Counted from the first letter of the stretch, positions 21,952-35,601 are shown. The stretch is 64,000 nucleotides of DNA from Epiperipatus broadwayi (GCA_028023455.1 JAQFVV010000315.1:726501-790500), one strand, 5' to 3'. The notes: a model not told the origin generated them from the sequence alone. Numbers and translations are program-made.

Positions 21952-24366
21952 TGAGAGAAAAACTATTCTAAAAGTGAGTTTAGCAGTGATAATACAAAGC
22001 CATTTATGAAAAACAAATATATCTACACTTATAATATGTTAAACACTTTTTCTCTTTACTTGATATATAAACAATGTTGTTTCTTTTTTTCCTCATCAAA
22101 AAAATTGTTTGGGGGATTAGTTCAATATATACCTTTTCCCCATATATTCCCAATGAAAAGAAATGATATTGCATTTCTTCAAAGAAATTTTGAGACAATA
22201 CTTCTAATGTGGATGTAGTCTATTTCTCCTACAAATCGCATATTTTTTACAAATTTATTCCAATGAAGGTGAGATTTTACAATAGTAGCCTTAATAATAT
22301 CACACCCAGCAATCTGAAGCACATACTGCTAGGCTCTGTGATCATGTCATTATATATTAAAATTGCATGGAGCAACTTTAAATATAATTTTTAACGCCTT
22401 TATATTTTGCTGATAAAATGTCCAATTTCACTTTAATACAATAAATTAATAAAATAATTTCAATTTCCACAACAATCATTGCATACTTGGAAAACATTTA
22501 TATTAATTATTTAACAAAAAGTTTTTTTTTACAGTCGAGATTTTATTGAAATATCTTAAATATAAAGTCAATGAAGATAAGTTAATTTCAAAGAAAAAAG
22601 TTACATCTTTTTAAAGAGGCATTTTGTAAGTTCACTCTTCTCAGAAAACGTAAAGCTAGTAATCCTACAGTCAAAAAGATTAACCAACAAAAAAGCATTA
22701 ATTAAGTTAATGATTTTTAAAGAAGGTTGCTGTTTAATTCTTTTTATGTACATGGAGACAAAGTTAATTTTAAATAAACTTTGTATTTAAATTAACACAC
22801 TTTTACCGCTATCATCCTCTTAGACCTTATTGAAACTAAGAAATAAGTTGTATTAAATGGTTTTCTAAAATTGTTTTTCCCTCTTCATTTTTCTCAATCA
22901 TTTTTTAATAAAAAATAATATATATATTAAGATTTTTTGTAAAGCACTATTGCTTTAAAAAATGCTTTATATAACTGGCTATGAAGCGAGTGTATAAATT
23001 TGACATAGAATACATTACTTTCCAAAAAAAATATTTATTTCAACCATTATCGATACTCTGCAGAATAAAGGTATATTAAATTTATTCCAGTACCTGACAA
23101 CGGTAATATTTTCATATCACTGTATCAAAAATAATTTTACAACTGAGGTTAAGAAATCATTTAGTAACTTGTTCCCACATTTTTTTTTTTAGCAAATACA
23201 TTAACTTGGGGATGCCTTTTATTTTAGTTTGTTAGGTCATTCAGTGTTTTTGATTTGCCTTAGTCAATAATGCTTATAACATTTTATTTAATTATTTCTG
23301 ACTCAGTGTAGGCCTTGAACTCATTATAACTTACTGAAAGCTTACTATCAAATAATAAACTGATTCGGTGTAGATTAAAAACATGATCTCTAATACAAGC
23401 TCAATGGAAATCTAAATAAGTTATGTTTAGATATGCAGAAACAGTTTTAAAATTTTACATAAATTTACACAAGAAGTTTCAGGCAGTTTTATATTTATGA
23501 ATTATTATTACTGTATTATTTTTTAACAAATATTATATTAATTTCTGCTTGTTACTATTAAATACCATTTGATATATTCTTAGAAAGCTAATTTTGCAAT
23601 ATTTTATTCTTTTTATGATTGCTAAAGAAAAAAAAAAATTTTTTTTTTGTTTTCTGCTTCATAACTATCTGCAATAAGCTAGATATTTCATTGATCAATA
23701 TTTAATGTAGCTCTCTATTCATTTATCTTCTAATAAAATCATAATTGTCATTTTTCGAGAACTTTAGAAATAAACATTTTTTCAAGTTTTTAAATCACCA
23801 GTTGATAAATAGTTAAACTAAAACGTTTTGAGATAAATTCATTTTATTGTATCTTTAAAATAATATTATATTTCAAAGGGAATACTATATAGAGTTACTG
23901 CTGATAACACATTTAAATAAATATTTTTTCAGAATTTTACTAATATTTATATCAGTAAAATGATGTTTTATAATTTAAAAAAAGAGATAAAATGAGTATC
24001 CAGTTTAATATATTGTTTATATGGAGGTAACTTATAATCATTACTCTTTTGTATAACTTATTTATAATTTTTGTTTGTGGTCACTTGTATTATAATTGTG
24101 TACAAAAACAGCTTAACATTTATATATCTTAAATCCAAAATTTTCTGTAGAACTGTATGAAATACATTGAATAATTTTATATCATAAAAAGTCAAAAAAA
24201 AATTAGATTTTTGTATACCTATTTTATAAATACCAGTATAATTATTATATTATTTAAATAATTCATCAGGTGTATTCAGCGTTTTTTAAATATCTACAAC
24301 AATTTTATCAATTGCCTATAATTAACAATTTTCACTGGAAATATATATCAATTAAAAGCATTTTAT
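21952..24366. other. AT-rich DNA without genes
   Basis: Plain AT-rich sequence. One small item: 23,041-23,070 (CAACCATTATCGATACTCTG, CAGAATAAAGG) resembles the 3' coding end of the RTE-type LINE (CAACCATTATCAATCCACTG, CAGGATGAAGG), so a short decayed LINE 3' end in the same orientation may sit here. The small frames at 22,004-22,394 overlap on both strands and look random. Confidence 0.5.
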
Positions 24367-24390
24367 TTTATGATCGTTTTTATTGTCCAG

Positions 24391-24467
<77 letters not shown>

Positions 24468-24486
24468 GACAAAAAACGATCATAAA
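24367..24486. repeat. (TA)n-centred palindrome, 26-bp arms
   Basis: TTATGATCGTTTTTATTGTC continuing CAGTTT (24,367-24,393) is repeated inverted as AAACTGGACAAAAAACGATC ATAA (24,462-24,486), with one 2-bp indel. The core is (TA)n, about 67 bp. A second (TA)n follows at 24,491-24,528. Confidence 0.9.
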
Positions 24487-24490
24487 GTTG

Positions 24491-24530
<40 letters not shown>

Positions 24531-24690
24531 TCATAGACTTCTTAATAATTATGTTAATTTTTAATTATAAAGTTATTTTCTTTGAATATCAAATAAGTTG
24601 CATAACTTTGGGATATTGAACATTTGTTGTATTTTTATATCTTTGTTAACATTTGATTATAAAATTATGTAAAATTTTACATAGTCAGTA

Positions 24691-24694
<4 letters not shown>

Positions 24695-24777
<83 letters not shown>
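24695..24777. repeat. (TA)n microsatellite, 83 bp
   Basis: Uninterrupted TA dinucleotides between AATTG and TTCAGCC. Confidence 0.97.
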
Positions 24778-24780
<3 letters not shown>

Positions 24781-24861
24781 GCCATTTTCGTCTGACATTT
24801 TTTGTATGAAGACTCACATAAATTATTAATTTGTTCTCCCTAATTTTATTAATAATTAACT

Positions 24862-24865
<4 letters not shown>

Positions 24866-24933
<68 letters not shown>
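24866..24933. repeat. (TA)n microsatellite, 68 bp
   Basis: Uninterrupted TA dinucleotides; the third long array within 600 bp. Confidence 0.97.
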
Positions 24934-24938
<5 letters not shown>

Positions 24939-25739
24939 TATAATAGTAAATATTTGGATGCAATGCTTTTGAGATTAACTCATTGCATCTATTATTTTAA
25001 ATATAATAGAATAGGCCTTCAGCTTTATCAAATGATAATGCATTAAAGTTAAAATAATACTACTTGAATCTTGTAGCACTTCATATATCAGAAGGATTGT
25101 CTTCATTGCTTTTGATAGAAGGCATAAATTTATTTAGTTAATCATAGATTTATTGCTCAATAATTTTACACCTGATTGACATATATCTGACAATTATTTT
25201 TTAAAACCATTACCATCATTATTATTAAAAAAATTGCAAAAAATCAATTTCCCTTTAAAAATATGGTTTCAAATGAATTTTCATATATAAAAATTCAATA
25301 GAAATCTATTGGATATTTTATATATGAAATATATATCTGACAAGTGTTATTATTTTAATTTTAATGCCTTGTTATATGCTACAGGTGGGGAACTATTCTA
25401 TTCTATTTAAAAATAAACAGTTGAATGAGCTAATATCCAAAACATTATAAATAAATATTTAGGCTATAAATTATTACTTAGTATTATTAATATTTCAACC
25501 AAACTGAAAGTAATTTCATACTTAATACATATATAAGACAATCAAAATAAAAATATTTAGTAATCAATTTCAGATGGATTAAATAAATTTATGACTTCAA
25601 GCAAAAGTAAAGGGGCATCATTTTAACTTTAATGTATTGTCATTTGCTAAACCTGGTGGTACATTTTATTCTATTTAAAAATAAACAGTTGCAATGGGTT
25701 AATCTCAAAATTTTTTTTTTTTTTTATATATATATATAT

Positions 25740-25809
<70 letters not shown>

Positions 25810-26187
25810 GATCCAACCAGTAACCACCTAAACATTCACAGTAAAATATAGTAATCAATATTTCTCACTGCTGTCAAGGCAACCTTCACACCTTTTAATA
25901 GGAAGAATGGAAACCATTCTTACTAATGGTCCATTGAATATATATGGGGTTATCTATTTATAATTATTTAATTAAAAGGTCTTTACTAAGAATAGTAGCC
26001 AATGAAAACCAACTGCCTGCAATAAGTGTTAAACTGAAATTTCCAGGCTGATTGTATTCATAAAAAGATGATTTTGTCTGACAGTTTCATTTTCACTCTT
26101 AGTCTGGTCCATTTGGCTTACATTAGATATTGTTTTAAGTAAAATGTTTTCTAATTAAGTAATTAAAAATGGATAGCTCCACACATT
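24934..26187. other. AT-rich DNA with a diverged direct repeat and T/TA low complexity
   Basis: About 85 bp at 25,361-25,445 recurs with roughly 75% identity at 25,625-25,712 (shared TTCTATTTAAAAATAAACAG). Directly after the second copy lies an alternating run of poly-T and (TA)n at 25,711-25,806. No gene is visible in the rest. Confidence 0.6.
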
Positions 26188-26303
26188 AAATATTTATATC
26201 TAAACATCCATATATATATATATATATATATTGTGACATTTTATTTTTATATCTAAACATCCATATATATATATATATATATATTGTGACCTTTTATTTA
26301 TGT
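26188..26303. repeat. Tandem duplication of a (TA)n-containing unit
   Basis: TTTATATCTAAACATCCATA, then (TA)n, then TTGTGAC(A/C)TTTTATTT is present twice in direct order (about 58 bp each). Differences are limited to one base and the TA count, so the duplication is recent. Confidence 0.85.
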
Positions 26304-27847
26304 CCCTGTATTAAATAATCCAAAATTTTAAATCATAATAATATATCTAGCATGAATATCTTAATAAGTAGCTTTAAATAAAGAGTGTTTTGGATGCACT
26401 GGGAAATTGCTTGAGTAGAGATGAGATTTAAAACCCAGTTTAGGTTTGAAACTAAGGATAAAACAACAATTTAAAAATATTGCTATTTTATGTTGAATAC
26501 CTATTGAAATAAATAAATAATTAAATCAAATTTGTAAATCTTGTAAAATGAATCATTACAGTTAATTCTTAAGCATATTTTTTTGTAGTGAATTGAAAAT
26601 AGTTTTTGATATTGTGAGTAGTTATTAAAAATGAAGCCAGAGGGGGTAATATTAATTATTCACACTAAGATTGTTGTTGAATTTCTTACCACAATGCTTT
26701 GTAATAAAAACTATATATGTTAAAACAAAGTTGTAGGGGGGTTGATGAAAAAAAAAACTAGAACAACCACATACTTCAACTCTGATCTTCTAAAATAAGG
26801 AAGAAAAAAGCTAAAAATCAGAAAAAATTGGGAATCTAACTGAATGGATTATAATATATTGCTATCTAAAAACATGGAGTAAATAAAATCTTCAAACCTT
26901 GCTATCATTGTAAACACTTTTTTCATCAATTGATAGTTCTTAGAAGTTATACTGGAAGAGAAATGGAAACCTTGTGCTTCATAACGGTCTCACATAAACA
27001 TTGCTTCAAACCCAGAAAAATTTAAGAAGTAAGCTTTTACTTTTATTTTGTTCATATGTTTAAAATCTTATTTTTAAAAATGATGCATAAATTATTTATA
27101 ATTAAATTAAAGAGCTGATAATGTTTGTATTTTTGCGCCACTAGTAAACATAAAGCAGAACAGATGTTCATTTGAAAATCATAATTTCAAAAAAAATAAT
27201 TCAAAATAATTTTAAAGAAGGATTTCAGAAGATATTATAAATAAAATCAAAAGTCATTTTATATCATATAAATTTAATAAAGTTAAAAAGATAATTGCAA
27301 GTGATTTTATTCTCAATTTTTATTAAGAAATAACCACTCATCTGCTGATTTTTCCTAGTGCCAAACTTGTGTAATGTTAGAAATTAAAAATTACAGATTC
27401 ATTAAAATGTTGAGGATATCATATTTATAATTGGATAAATTATGTTTGATATTGCTAATCATATAATGCTTTGCTAATAAAAATGGAACAAAATAATTAT
27501 TTACTTATAAAAGTTTTCCGTGCAATGCATATAAGTAAAATTTTAAAAATGGTTTAAAAATGTCCAGACTGTTTAAAGATTGTTGCATATATATTGCCGA
27601 AGGAGGAAAGAACAGAATCAATAAATTATTTTAAAAAAAAAAAAAACAAGTTGAAGATATTAATTGCAATAAAATTATCAAGTCATTTTCAAGGAAAATT
27701 ATCTGGATTAAAATGTAAATAAGCCAACCAATTTTAGTTAATAATGAATAAATCAATAATGTATTTAAAAGTTTGTTTTGAAGATTATAATAACCTATAA
27801 AGTTATTCAGGAAAATTATCTAGAGAAAAGTAGATAAACTTTTCCTT
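26304..27847. other. AT-rich DNA without genes
   Basis: I see no coding region, RNA gene or classifiable repeat; poly-A runs occur near 26,750 and 27,632. Confidence 0.5.
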
Positions 27848-28601
27848 TTAACCCTTTTCCCGCGTCCGACGAGGCTCCTCGTCGACATCTGAAATCACTC
27901 TACTCAGCTCGTTTTCATACGAAAATTTTCATTAAATACGTATTGAATTCGTTTTTAAAAGTTCTGTACGATGGTGACATCTTCCGATTTATTTTAGAAG
28001 TAAAAAATAGAAAAAAAACGCATTTAAACCTAAACAAAGAAGGAACATTATTTGTGATTGGTTCTTAGCATGCTCTCAGCCGAAAAAGACATTCTGATTG
28101 GCTGGAAAGAACAAAGAAACTGCCTGATCAAAGAAAATAAAGAAAAACGCTGAGATTTTCATTTCGAATATGATTTTAATTATTATAAAAGAATATTTTG
28201 AGAAATTAAAAATTATTTTCAGAGAGAATAATAAAAAAACAAAATTATTTTCGAAAAATATCGAAGATTTAAATAAAAATATTGAAGATGTAGTAAAAAG
28301 AAATATTTACTTTTCTATAATGTAAAAGTCGATCTTTTTGTTTACATTATAACTTTTATGTTGCCGATAATGAATATTTTAGAATAAATAAACAGCAATT
28401 TATTTTTGAAAGAACTTTCATTTTTTTCATGACCTGAAAAATTAATTATATACTTTTTATAAATGTATCTGAGTTGAATTTAATATTATAGGCGAATATG
28501 TTTTAACAATAGGCTTTGTCTTCAGTTTGTGAGTTGGCCAATTAAAAGATTTGATTTTTATCTGATACAACCAATGATAAAATTAGCGGTTTAAGGGTTA
28601 A
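27848..28601. mobile_element. piggyBac-like MITE (746 bp) with TTAA target duplication
   Basis: TTAA at 27,848-27,851 and 28,598-28,601 bracket a 746-bp block. Its ends are CCCTTTTCCCGCG and, inverted, CCCTTAAACCGCT (9 of the first 12 bases match). A TTAA target duplication and CCC-starting ends are the known signature of the piggyBac superfamily. Just inside the left end is a perfect 7-bp hairpin, CGACGAG-GCTC-CTCGTCG (27,867-27,884), GC-rich against the surroundings. There is no transposase ORF, so it would depend on an enzyme made elsewhere. Confidence 0.72.
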
Positions 28602-29270
28602 GTATGCTACAATTGTGACTGTGAATTTTGATTGTCTTATTAACTATTGGTACATAAACCATTAAATATTTTTTTTTGCCTTTGGAGAAGAGTTGAATAT
28701 TGTTTTGTTATACATAAACTTTACTAATAGGATAAAGATTTAATGGAAGAAAATGTTCTTTTATTTTTTTTATTATTGCTGTGCTAGGAATAATACTTAC
28801 ATTATGTGTTATTTGGGAATTTTGTTTTTAAATATATATGTTTTATTGTGACATGAAAAATAAATATATTGGGTTAAAGAAAAAAGAAAAAGATGTGTAA
28901 AATATATACATCTATTACATGTATTTTTATTTTTTTAGTTAAGGGAAAACATGATATTATATATATTGTTTATCTAGAGAGAGTGATAGAAATATTTACT
29001 TCTCTCATATTTTAAAACAGATTTTAATGTATATTATTAAAGAGTAAATATGCATATAGTTTGTCAAAGATATATTAGAATGACTGAATTATTTTCTTAT
29101 ATAAAAGAAAAATTGATCTAAGCCTTTTTCATTTCTTAATTTTACATAGAAATGAACTTTTCCATTTTGAATATAAATGCAGGTTTGATCTTTATTGCTT
29201 AAATACATTGTCTCTCTTTAACAAAAGTATAGTTGTCATTTTAAAATAATTAATGATCATTTGACATATT

Positions 29271-29306
<36 letters not shown>

Positions 29307-29900
29307 AAAATATATATATATTATTGTTTTGTATATTGATACATTAATGGTTCTGCATTTTGAAATGGAATATGTATATCTCCACTGTTATTTTCAGTGT
29401 TGTTTTACCTTGCTATAATATTGAGAATGATTTGTGACAGTTATTAGCTGATAGGATGTTTCAATAGAATGGCATCCAATAGATTAATATTAATATTGAG
29501 CATGGGATGATGGAGAGTCACCTATTGCTGATTCCATGATAGGAAATTTTGGTAGAGGCTGAGTAGTAATTAATGCTTGTTAGCATAAATAATCCTAAAA
29601 GAAAGGATATCCATGGTCTGAATTCTATTTTTTTCATGATGAGGAAAAGCCCACATGTGTATACCCATAGAGAGGTAGTAGAATTAGCCATATGATTATA
29701 CAACAGTCATGTTGTTTTTATAGAGCTTCCTTTTTAGTGTTAAATCCCTCATGATGATATAGAGTTAGTTTTTCCACTGTGTATGGTAAAGTGTAGTAGT
29801 TCAAAAAATCATATAGCAAGTATAAAATATTGTTAGATTAAGGAACACTTGTCTATCTATAGTGTAGGCTTAATTGTTATAGTGTTTTATTATGTTGTAG
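28602..29900. other. AT-rich DNA; poly-A/TA stretch
   Basis: Includes alternating A and TA runs at 29,268-29,322. The 61-codon minus frame at 29,518-29,703 has a hydrophobic middle but no other support. Nothing else is recognisable. Confidence 0.45.
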
Positions 29901-30013
29901 GATCTTTATCAGTTATAGACAGACCAAACCAAGATCTATTAATGATTGTTGAATTTTTAGATGTAAAAGCAAGAGATGCACATGGGCAATGTAGATTTAT
30001 CTTCATTGAATAA
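29901..30013 (+). CDS. Candidate exon (unassigned)
   Basis: After TTATTATGTTGTAG, a possible acceptor, the frame reads SLSVIDRPNQDLLMIVEFLD and VKARDAHGQCRFIFIE, then TAA at 30,011-30,013. The residue mix (D, R, E, Q, P, G, H) differs from random AT-rich translation. The frame is open back to a TAG near 29,837. A GTAAAA at 29,962 or a GTAAGA at 30,031 could act as donor; if neither does, this would be a terminal exon. The family is not recognised, and a decayed mobile-element fragment is an alternative. Confidence 0.3.
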
Positions 30014-30842
30014 TGATTTAAAAAAGGATTGGTAAGATCAGTTAAGTATTCAATAATTAGGTTGTGGACATAGATAATGTTTTAGTAACATGTGTGTATT
30101 TGACTTTTTATGTTCCTACTTTAATACACCAAACCTATTCATCTCAAATTTGAATCAGTTATTAATTGTGAAGAATATGATAATTGCCCTTATCATATTC
30201 TGATAAAAGAAATGGCCTCAGTATAATGCAATACTTTATAATTTTTCAATTCTAAATTTAAAAATTTGTGCATGCCCTAAAGTCCTAAATATACTGTTGT
30301 TTTTGTAATTTAAATGCTAGTTCAGTTTCAATAGGGTTTCATTATCTTATTCTTTAAAATACGCTAAATAATACTAAGTAATCCTTTTAACATCATTGTA
30401 TAAGCTGGTTGTATTGATGAAAAATATGGTCAAGGGGATACTGAGTATTTTTCCATCCCCAAGTTTAATTTAATATATTGGTTTCATTTCATGCAATGTC
30501 TTTGAATCAAAAGTTGTAAATATTGTAAATAAAGTTTGTTGTGTTTAAAAATTTATTTAGTTTCCTGTAATCTTATTGCTAATCACCATATATACACTAT
30601 TATTGTTATTGTTATCATCCTATCAGTAGATTATCAATTGAAGTCATCATAGACCAATATAGTACCATTAACTATATGTTGTTATATCCTAATAATTTGG
30701 TTAAGACCTCTAATTTATTTGTACATCTAATGCATCATCACACAATAATCAAAATGCTAATAACTTATAGTACATATTATTTTAAGTAATATATTAAAAG
30801 ATAAATATAATATTGATTTAATTGGTTATGTTGAACCTACAG
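30014..30842. other. AT-rich DNA between two candidate exons
   Basis: No feature seen apart from the open frame leading into the next candidate exon from about 30,764. Confidence 0.4.
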
Positions 30843-30900
30843 AGCTATCATTCACTGATCTCGATCACATGGTTTATAATTATTTGAGAAAAGGAATTTG
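30843..30900 (+). CDS. Candidate exon (unassigned), strong donor site
   Basis: The sequence after TTGAACCTACAG reads LSFTDLDHMVYNYLRKGI and ends at a consensus donor, TTTG then GTAAGT (30,901). The same frame is open upstream to about 30,764 and reads DKYNIDLIGYVEPTE, so the exon may start earlier. As drawn it has 58 bp with two bases completing a codon at each end. It may belong with the candidate exons at 29,901 and 42,647 on the same strand, but nothing ties them together directly. Confidence 0.3.
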
Positions 30901-32026
30901 GTAAGTTAATGTGTTTATTTATTAAAAAGTTATTACTATTTCTTAAATATTAAAGTTATAAGAGTTATTGAGCTCATAAAGTTTATGTGTAACTGCTAAA
31001 TATAGTTCTTAATTTGAGTTTATATTGAGAGCTGTTTTGTGCATTCTATTCAGGTAGTGGTAAAATCCCTCTCACTGACCCAAATATATGTTGTATAATG
31101 ATTTTGAGTGTTTGAACCCTGAGAAGAATTAATTGTTAAGTTTCAAGGTAGAATTTAAATATGTAATAAATTTTTTATCTAGTTAATTATTATTGTTGGA
31201 CTTGAAATAGATTACTTTCACTGTTTTATGAAAGTCAACTAAACTTTAAGATGTAAATTACCTATTTTGGTATAAAATACATAATTTCTTTTAACTTCAT
31301 GACAAATATTCTGGTTGTGTCAAGCTTGAAATCCCTATTTTTATTTAGCTTATATTTTTACCATTTAATACCATATTAGTTTATAGTTTAAGATTTCAGT
31401 CTCCATTATTAACATTGTTTTTCAATTTCATCTTGATCATTCTTTTATTTATTCATTCTCATTTGGCATTAATTCATTATCATAATTGATTAATCATACA
31501 TTAACTTTTATTCTTTTATCATCTTAACTATTCAATAACTCTTAGTCTATCATCATCTTAATCATTCAGTATTCTCATCCATTTTCATTCTTTTCTTTTC
31601 ATTCTTACACTCATTTCATTCCACTATTTAATTATTACTTCTTTCCATCATCCATTTAGTAATCTACATCATAATTTACTTATCATTTCATTTATAAGTT
31701 TAATTTCATAATCATTCCAGAGATATAATTATTTGTTATTTATTAGTTTGCTGAATATCAAATTTAACACATCACATTTTATTTATGTGGATTCAAAGCT
31801 GGTTTGACCAGAAGTTATTATCTTTATTAATCACCTTGTGATATTATTTAGATCTATAGTTTCATGCTAGTTTTATTCAATACAGGAATCATTTCATTAG
31901 TTTTGCATTTTTGTTTCTTTATGCTTATATTCTTGATAATGAGAGTATAATAGGTTGCATAGGAGAATTTAGTTGCTAAAACGTATGGCATGATTCGTTT
32001 ATGACCAGATAAACCAGGGAGAAGGT

Positions 32027-32029
<3 letters not shown>
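30901..32029. other. AT-rich DNA with degenerate TCATT-rich stretch
   Basis: About 31,430-31,730 is a low-complexity, pyrimidine-rich stretch built from many variants of TCATT and CATTC. No gene is seen. Confidence 0.5.

Positions 32030-32121
<92 letters not shown>
32030..32121. repeat. (TA)n microsatellite, 92 bp
   Basis: Uninterrupted (TA)46. The sequence that follows starts TGTAAATAGACC, echoing the TGTAAC start of the LTR element at 53,356. Confidence 0.97.
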
Positions 32122-32123
<2 letters not shown>

Positions 32124-33855
32124 GTAAATAGACCAGCACTTCGAGCAGAGGTGAGAATACCATTGATAGCTGAGTTATCAGTGAAACCCACGATCAGATT
32201 GAGCTATGCAATGCATAACACGATCACATTTCCAGAGTGTGGTCCACCACAACTGCTAGATTTAAACCCCTACTATCGAAGCCCTTGTTTTGTTTTGATA
32301 TAAACCACAGGTGCCAGCTAGTTATGAGAAGTAATATGTTTGGATAGTAGGACCATAATCCAGTGCTTGAAATATCCATGGTAAAGAACTGACCAACAAA
32401 ATTAAGCTTAAAGATAATTTATTTAACTAAATATTTATTATTGCAAAGTTTAAACTACTCTTATAAAACTTAATTAAATTAGACAATGATAATTGCATAT
32501 AATGACCACACACATTCTTAATTCATACAGTAAAATAGAATATAACAAAGCATTAAATAATACATTGCATTTAACAAACATGTACATCAATAGTTCATTA
32601 TCTATGCTATAGACTTCATTTATTAATTGACTCTGGAGGGTTTAAGGATTGCAATGGCTACATTAATTATAAATTGAAATAATAAAATGTTATTTCTTTA
32701 CCTAGGATTTCAGAACATGGATACTTCTTGCTGTTTCCTGTGAAATTTAATTCCAATAGGATTTTATATGTGTGTTGGTTTCAGCTTTACAGAAAAATCT
32801 TTTCAACTGGTTGGATTCAAGGTTTTTTTCTGCTTACTATTTTGTGGTACTATTTTTTGAGACAGTTAGATATTTTCAGCAGATTTTCAAGTTGTTAGGC
32901 AAGCATTACTTTTCACAGGCAAGTTCACTGTTTCATCAGACTCAGGCTTGAACAAAATTTGTATGATTCCCATGGCTATTAGCACTGCATTGTCTTGGTA
33001 AACATTGATTAAAGAACTGATAGACTGAATTCTGAGACTGAACTGATCTGATTGTGATTACAACTGATTGTGAACTCAACTGACTGATTGAAGAAAATCC
33101 AGCTATTTATATGATGACCAATTGTTCTTTTGGTGTCTGCTGGCTGTATTTGTTGTTGAAATATTTCTCCTGTTTTTGAATACATTCCTTTAATAAAATT
33201 TTAATAACATGTTTTCATTTGATAGCCATTGCAAATTTGTTGTATTGCGAATTTTTAATTTGGAGCCATTGCAAATTTTGTTTGTATCATTTATGAGCAT
33301 ATACAATATTTAAATCTTTTTAGAATTCCAATAGCATGCTCTCATTTGTTTTTCTTTTTAATATTTTTAACACACACATTTATCACTCATTATTTATGCA
33401 CATGTATATTTTAAAATCAATTCATTATTTAGTTTTTAAAATTACTTTTTTCTTCATTCTTTAATAATTTAAACAAAAAGAAAAATATTTTGAATTTCAT
33501 GTAAAAGATTCATTTAAACCACTATAGTTTTGAGCTTTTCTAAGCCAAATTCTCTCCCCCAAATTACTTTTAAATTAATTCGTAAAACTTTATGAATGAT
33601 ACAGGGTTTAATTTTCCCATGAGCTAATAGTATTTCTTCTTTCTTTATTTTTAAAAACTAAAGTTTTATATTAAACTTTTAACGAACTTGCTTTTGTTTA
33701 AACTAATAATAATAAAAACTTTTTAGACTTTTATTCTGACTTATATATCATTTATTTATTTATTTATTAAAACCTGCATGTTGTTTATGATAATTTTATT
33801 TTTAATAATTTTTTTAAACAAAAATTTCACATGGATTGCTTTTTCCATCAGCGTT

Positions 33856-33858
<3 letters not shown>
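32122..33858. other. Unclassified block, possibly an old LTR-like insertion
   Basis: The first part (to about 32,400) is GC-richer and complex; it begins TGTAA at the edge of (TA)n as the window's LTRs do, but no matching second end was found. At 33,014-33,092 there is a degenerate CTGA-type repeat (ACTGAT, ACTGAA and similar). The remainder to 33,858 is AT-rich without genes. Confidence 0.35.
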
Positions 33859-33900
<42 letters not shown>

Positions 33901-34193
33901 CACGGATGAACCCGCAAAATATGTATTTTATATATATATATATATATAAAGTATCTGCTAATTGCTCTAAACAAGCTTATTTATTTTATTTTTTTAAATG
34001 ATATATGCTATATGAAAATGTACCTGAAGCCTTTATCTATGATGTTCCCCATTCCCAGACCAGGTTCGAACTATGACTCTCTTCAGTGAGAAGCTATTAC
34101 CAGGCTCTTTATATAATACACATTGGTAATACAAGCTATATATGTCATGTGACTTGTGACTATTTTTTACTAATATATATATATATATATATT
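33859..34193. repeat. Three (TA)n arrays around short blocks
   Basis: (TA)n at 33,859-33,898, 33,929-33,948 and 34,171-34,193. The middle block (33,950-34,170) contains a B-box-like GGTTCGAAC at 34,064 but no matching A box, so I do not call it a tRNA-derived element. Confidence 0.75.
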
Positions 34194-35514
34194 AGGATGA
34201 AGACACAGGGGTGATGATTATGGGGTGATTGAAATTCATCTTCTTCCCCAAGTCAACGGCCAAATATAAATTATGAAATGAATATTATGTGATTAACAAT
34301 ACAATGAATATAAAGACAAATGATTAAATAATGACTGTGCAATGCTAGGAAGAAACAGGGGTGAACTAGATGTTATGAAAAATCATCATCATCAATCCAA
34401 GTTAATAAACTAATATTAAAAATACAATGGATATAATCTATATGAACATGAGAGATCAGTAAAAACAAAGACTAATTATAACTTAACCAGCATTACAAAG
34501 AAGAAGAAGAATAATTTGTCGTCATTAATGATCAAAAAATAAAATCAACAGTCAATCTAGTGACTGGAATTGAAACTATGTTCACTATAAACAAAGCTAA
34601 TTGTTTAGTCCTTGCAAAACTTGGGTCAGATTTTATAAATAACAATGACAATGCACAAACTTAAGTCCTAATCCATCATAATATAACAATTAAAAATAAT
34701 GCTGTGATAAAGAAACATGCTGATAATAATCAATACCCTGGAAATTTAGTAATCTTTAATGTACTATTCAAATATAAACTTAATTTCTAATAATAAAAGC
34801 TAAATCATATGTAATGCATGGACTTTGAGGGATATCTATTTGCAATAACCAGGATCATCATCATTTTCTTGATCTCCATTACACTAAACATAAATCCCAA
34901 ACTATATAAATGAATGTTATGCATGAATCCATCTCAGTGAACAAAAGATCTATAACTGATACTGTGAGTATAAGATAATACTGACATATAATATTCTAAA
35001 CCTATTTTAAGTTTAAATAAAATCACTGTAATTTAAATTCATTATTAACAACAATAACAAATTAAATTAAGGTCTGCTAAGTATGCTATAAATTTTAATT
35101 TGGCATTCTGATTTTGTTTAAATTAATATAAAATATATGCCATTACATTATTATTTGCACATAACTCAATAGGTTTACATAAAACACACCTATATATAAG
35201 CACCTAGTTTTGATGTATAATAATTACAAATTAAAATCTTGGAATTGTCATAAACCAATAAAATAATTTTTATAATACATAATAATTAATTTTAACATAT
35301 ATTTCATTGATGGTTGATTTTAATATGCATATGCCTACATGACACATATTCAAATGTGTGTGCACATTGATATTTTATTAATTAAAACCTAAACTTATTA
35401 AACCATATTATATTTTCACAAGACATAATTCAATGTTCAAAAATATAGGATAAAATTTACACATATGTGCATATTTTTATTATTACCCTAAAAATCAAAG
35501 ATATTAATTCATTA

Positions 35515-35518
<4 letters not shown>
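34194..35518. other. AT-rich DNA without genes
   Basis: Several short ATCATCATC runs (34,380 and 34,855) and otherwise featureless A+T-rich sequence. Confidence 0.45.

Positions 35519-35601
<83 letters not shown>

Noticed and set aside
24270-25823. Open frames translating to runs of YIYIYI here and at 17.1, 32.0, 33.8, 35.5, 43.3, 48.1, 51.8 and 52.9 kb
   Set aside because: Translation of (TA)n has no stop codon in frames reading TAT-ATA; these are microsatellites, not genes.
34055-34100. tRNA-like B box GGTTCGAAC
   Set aside because: No A box at the right distance and no stem pairing; a single 9-bp match is expected by chance.
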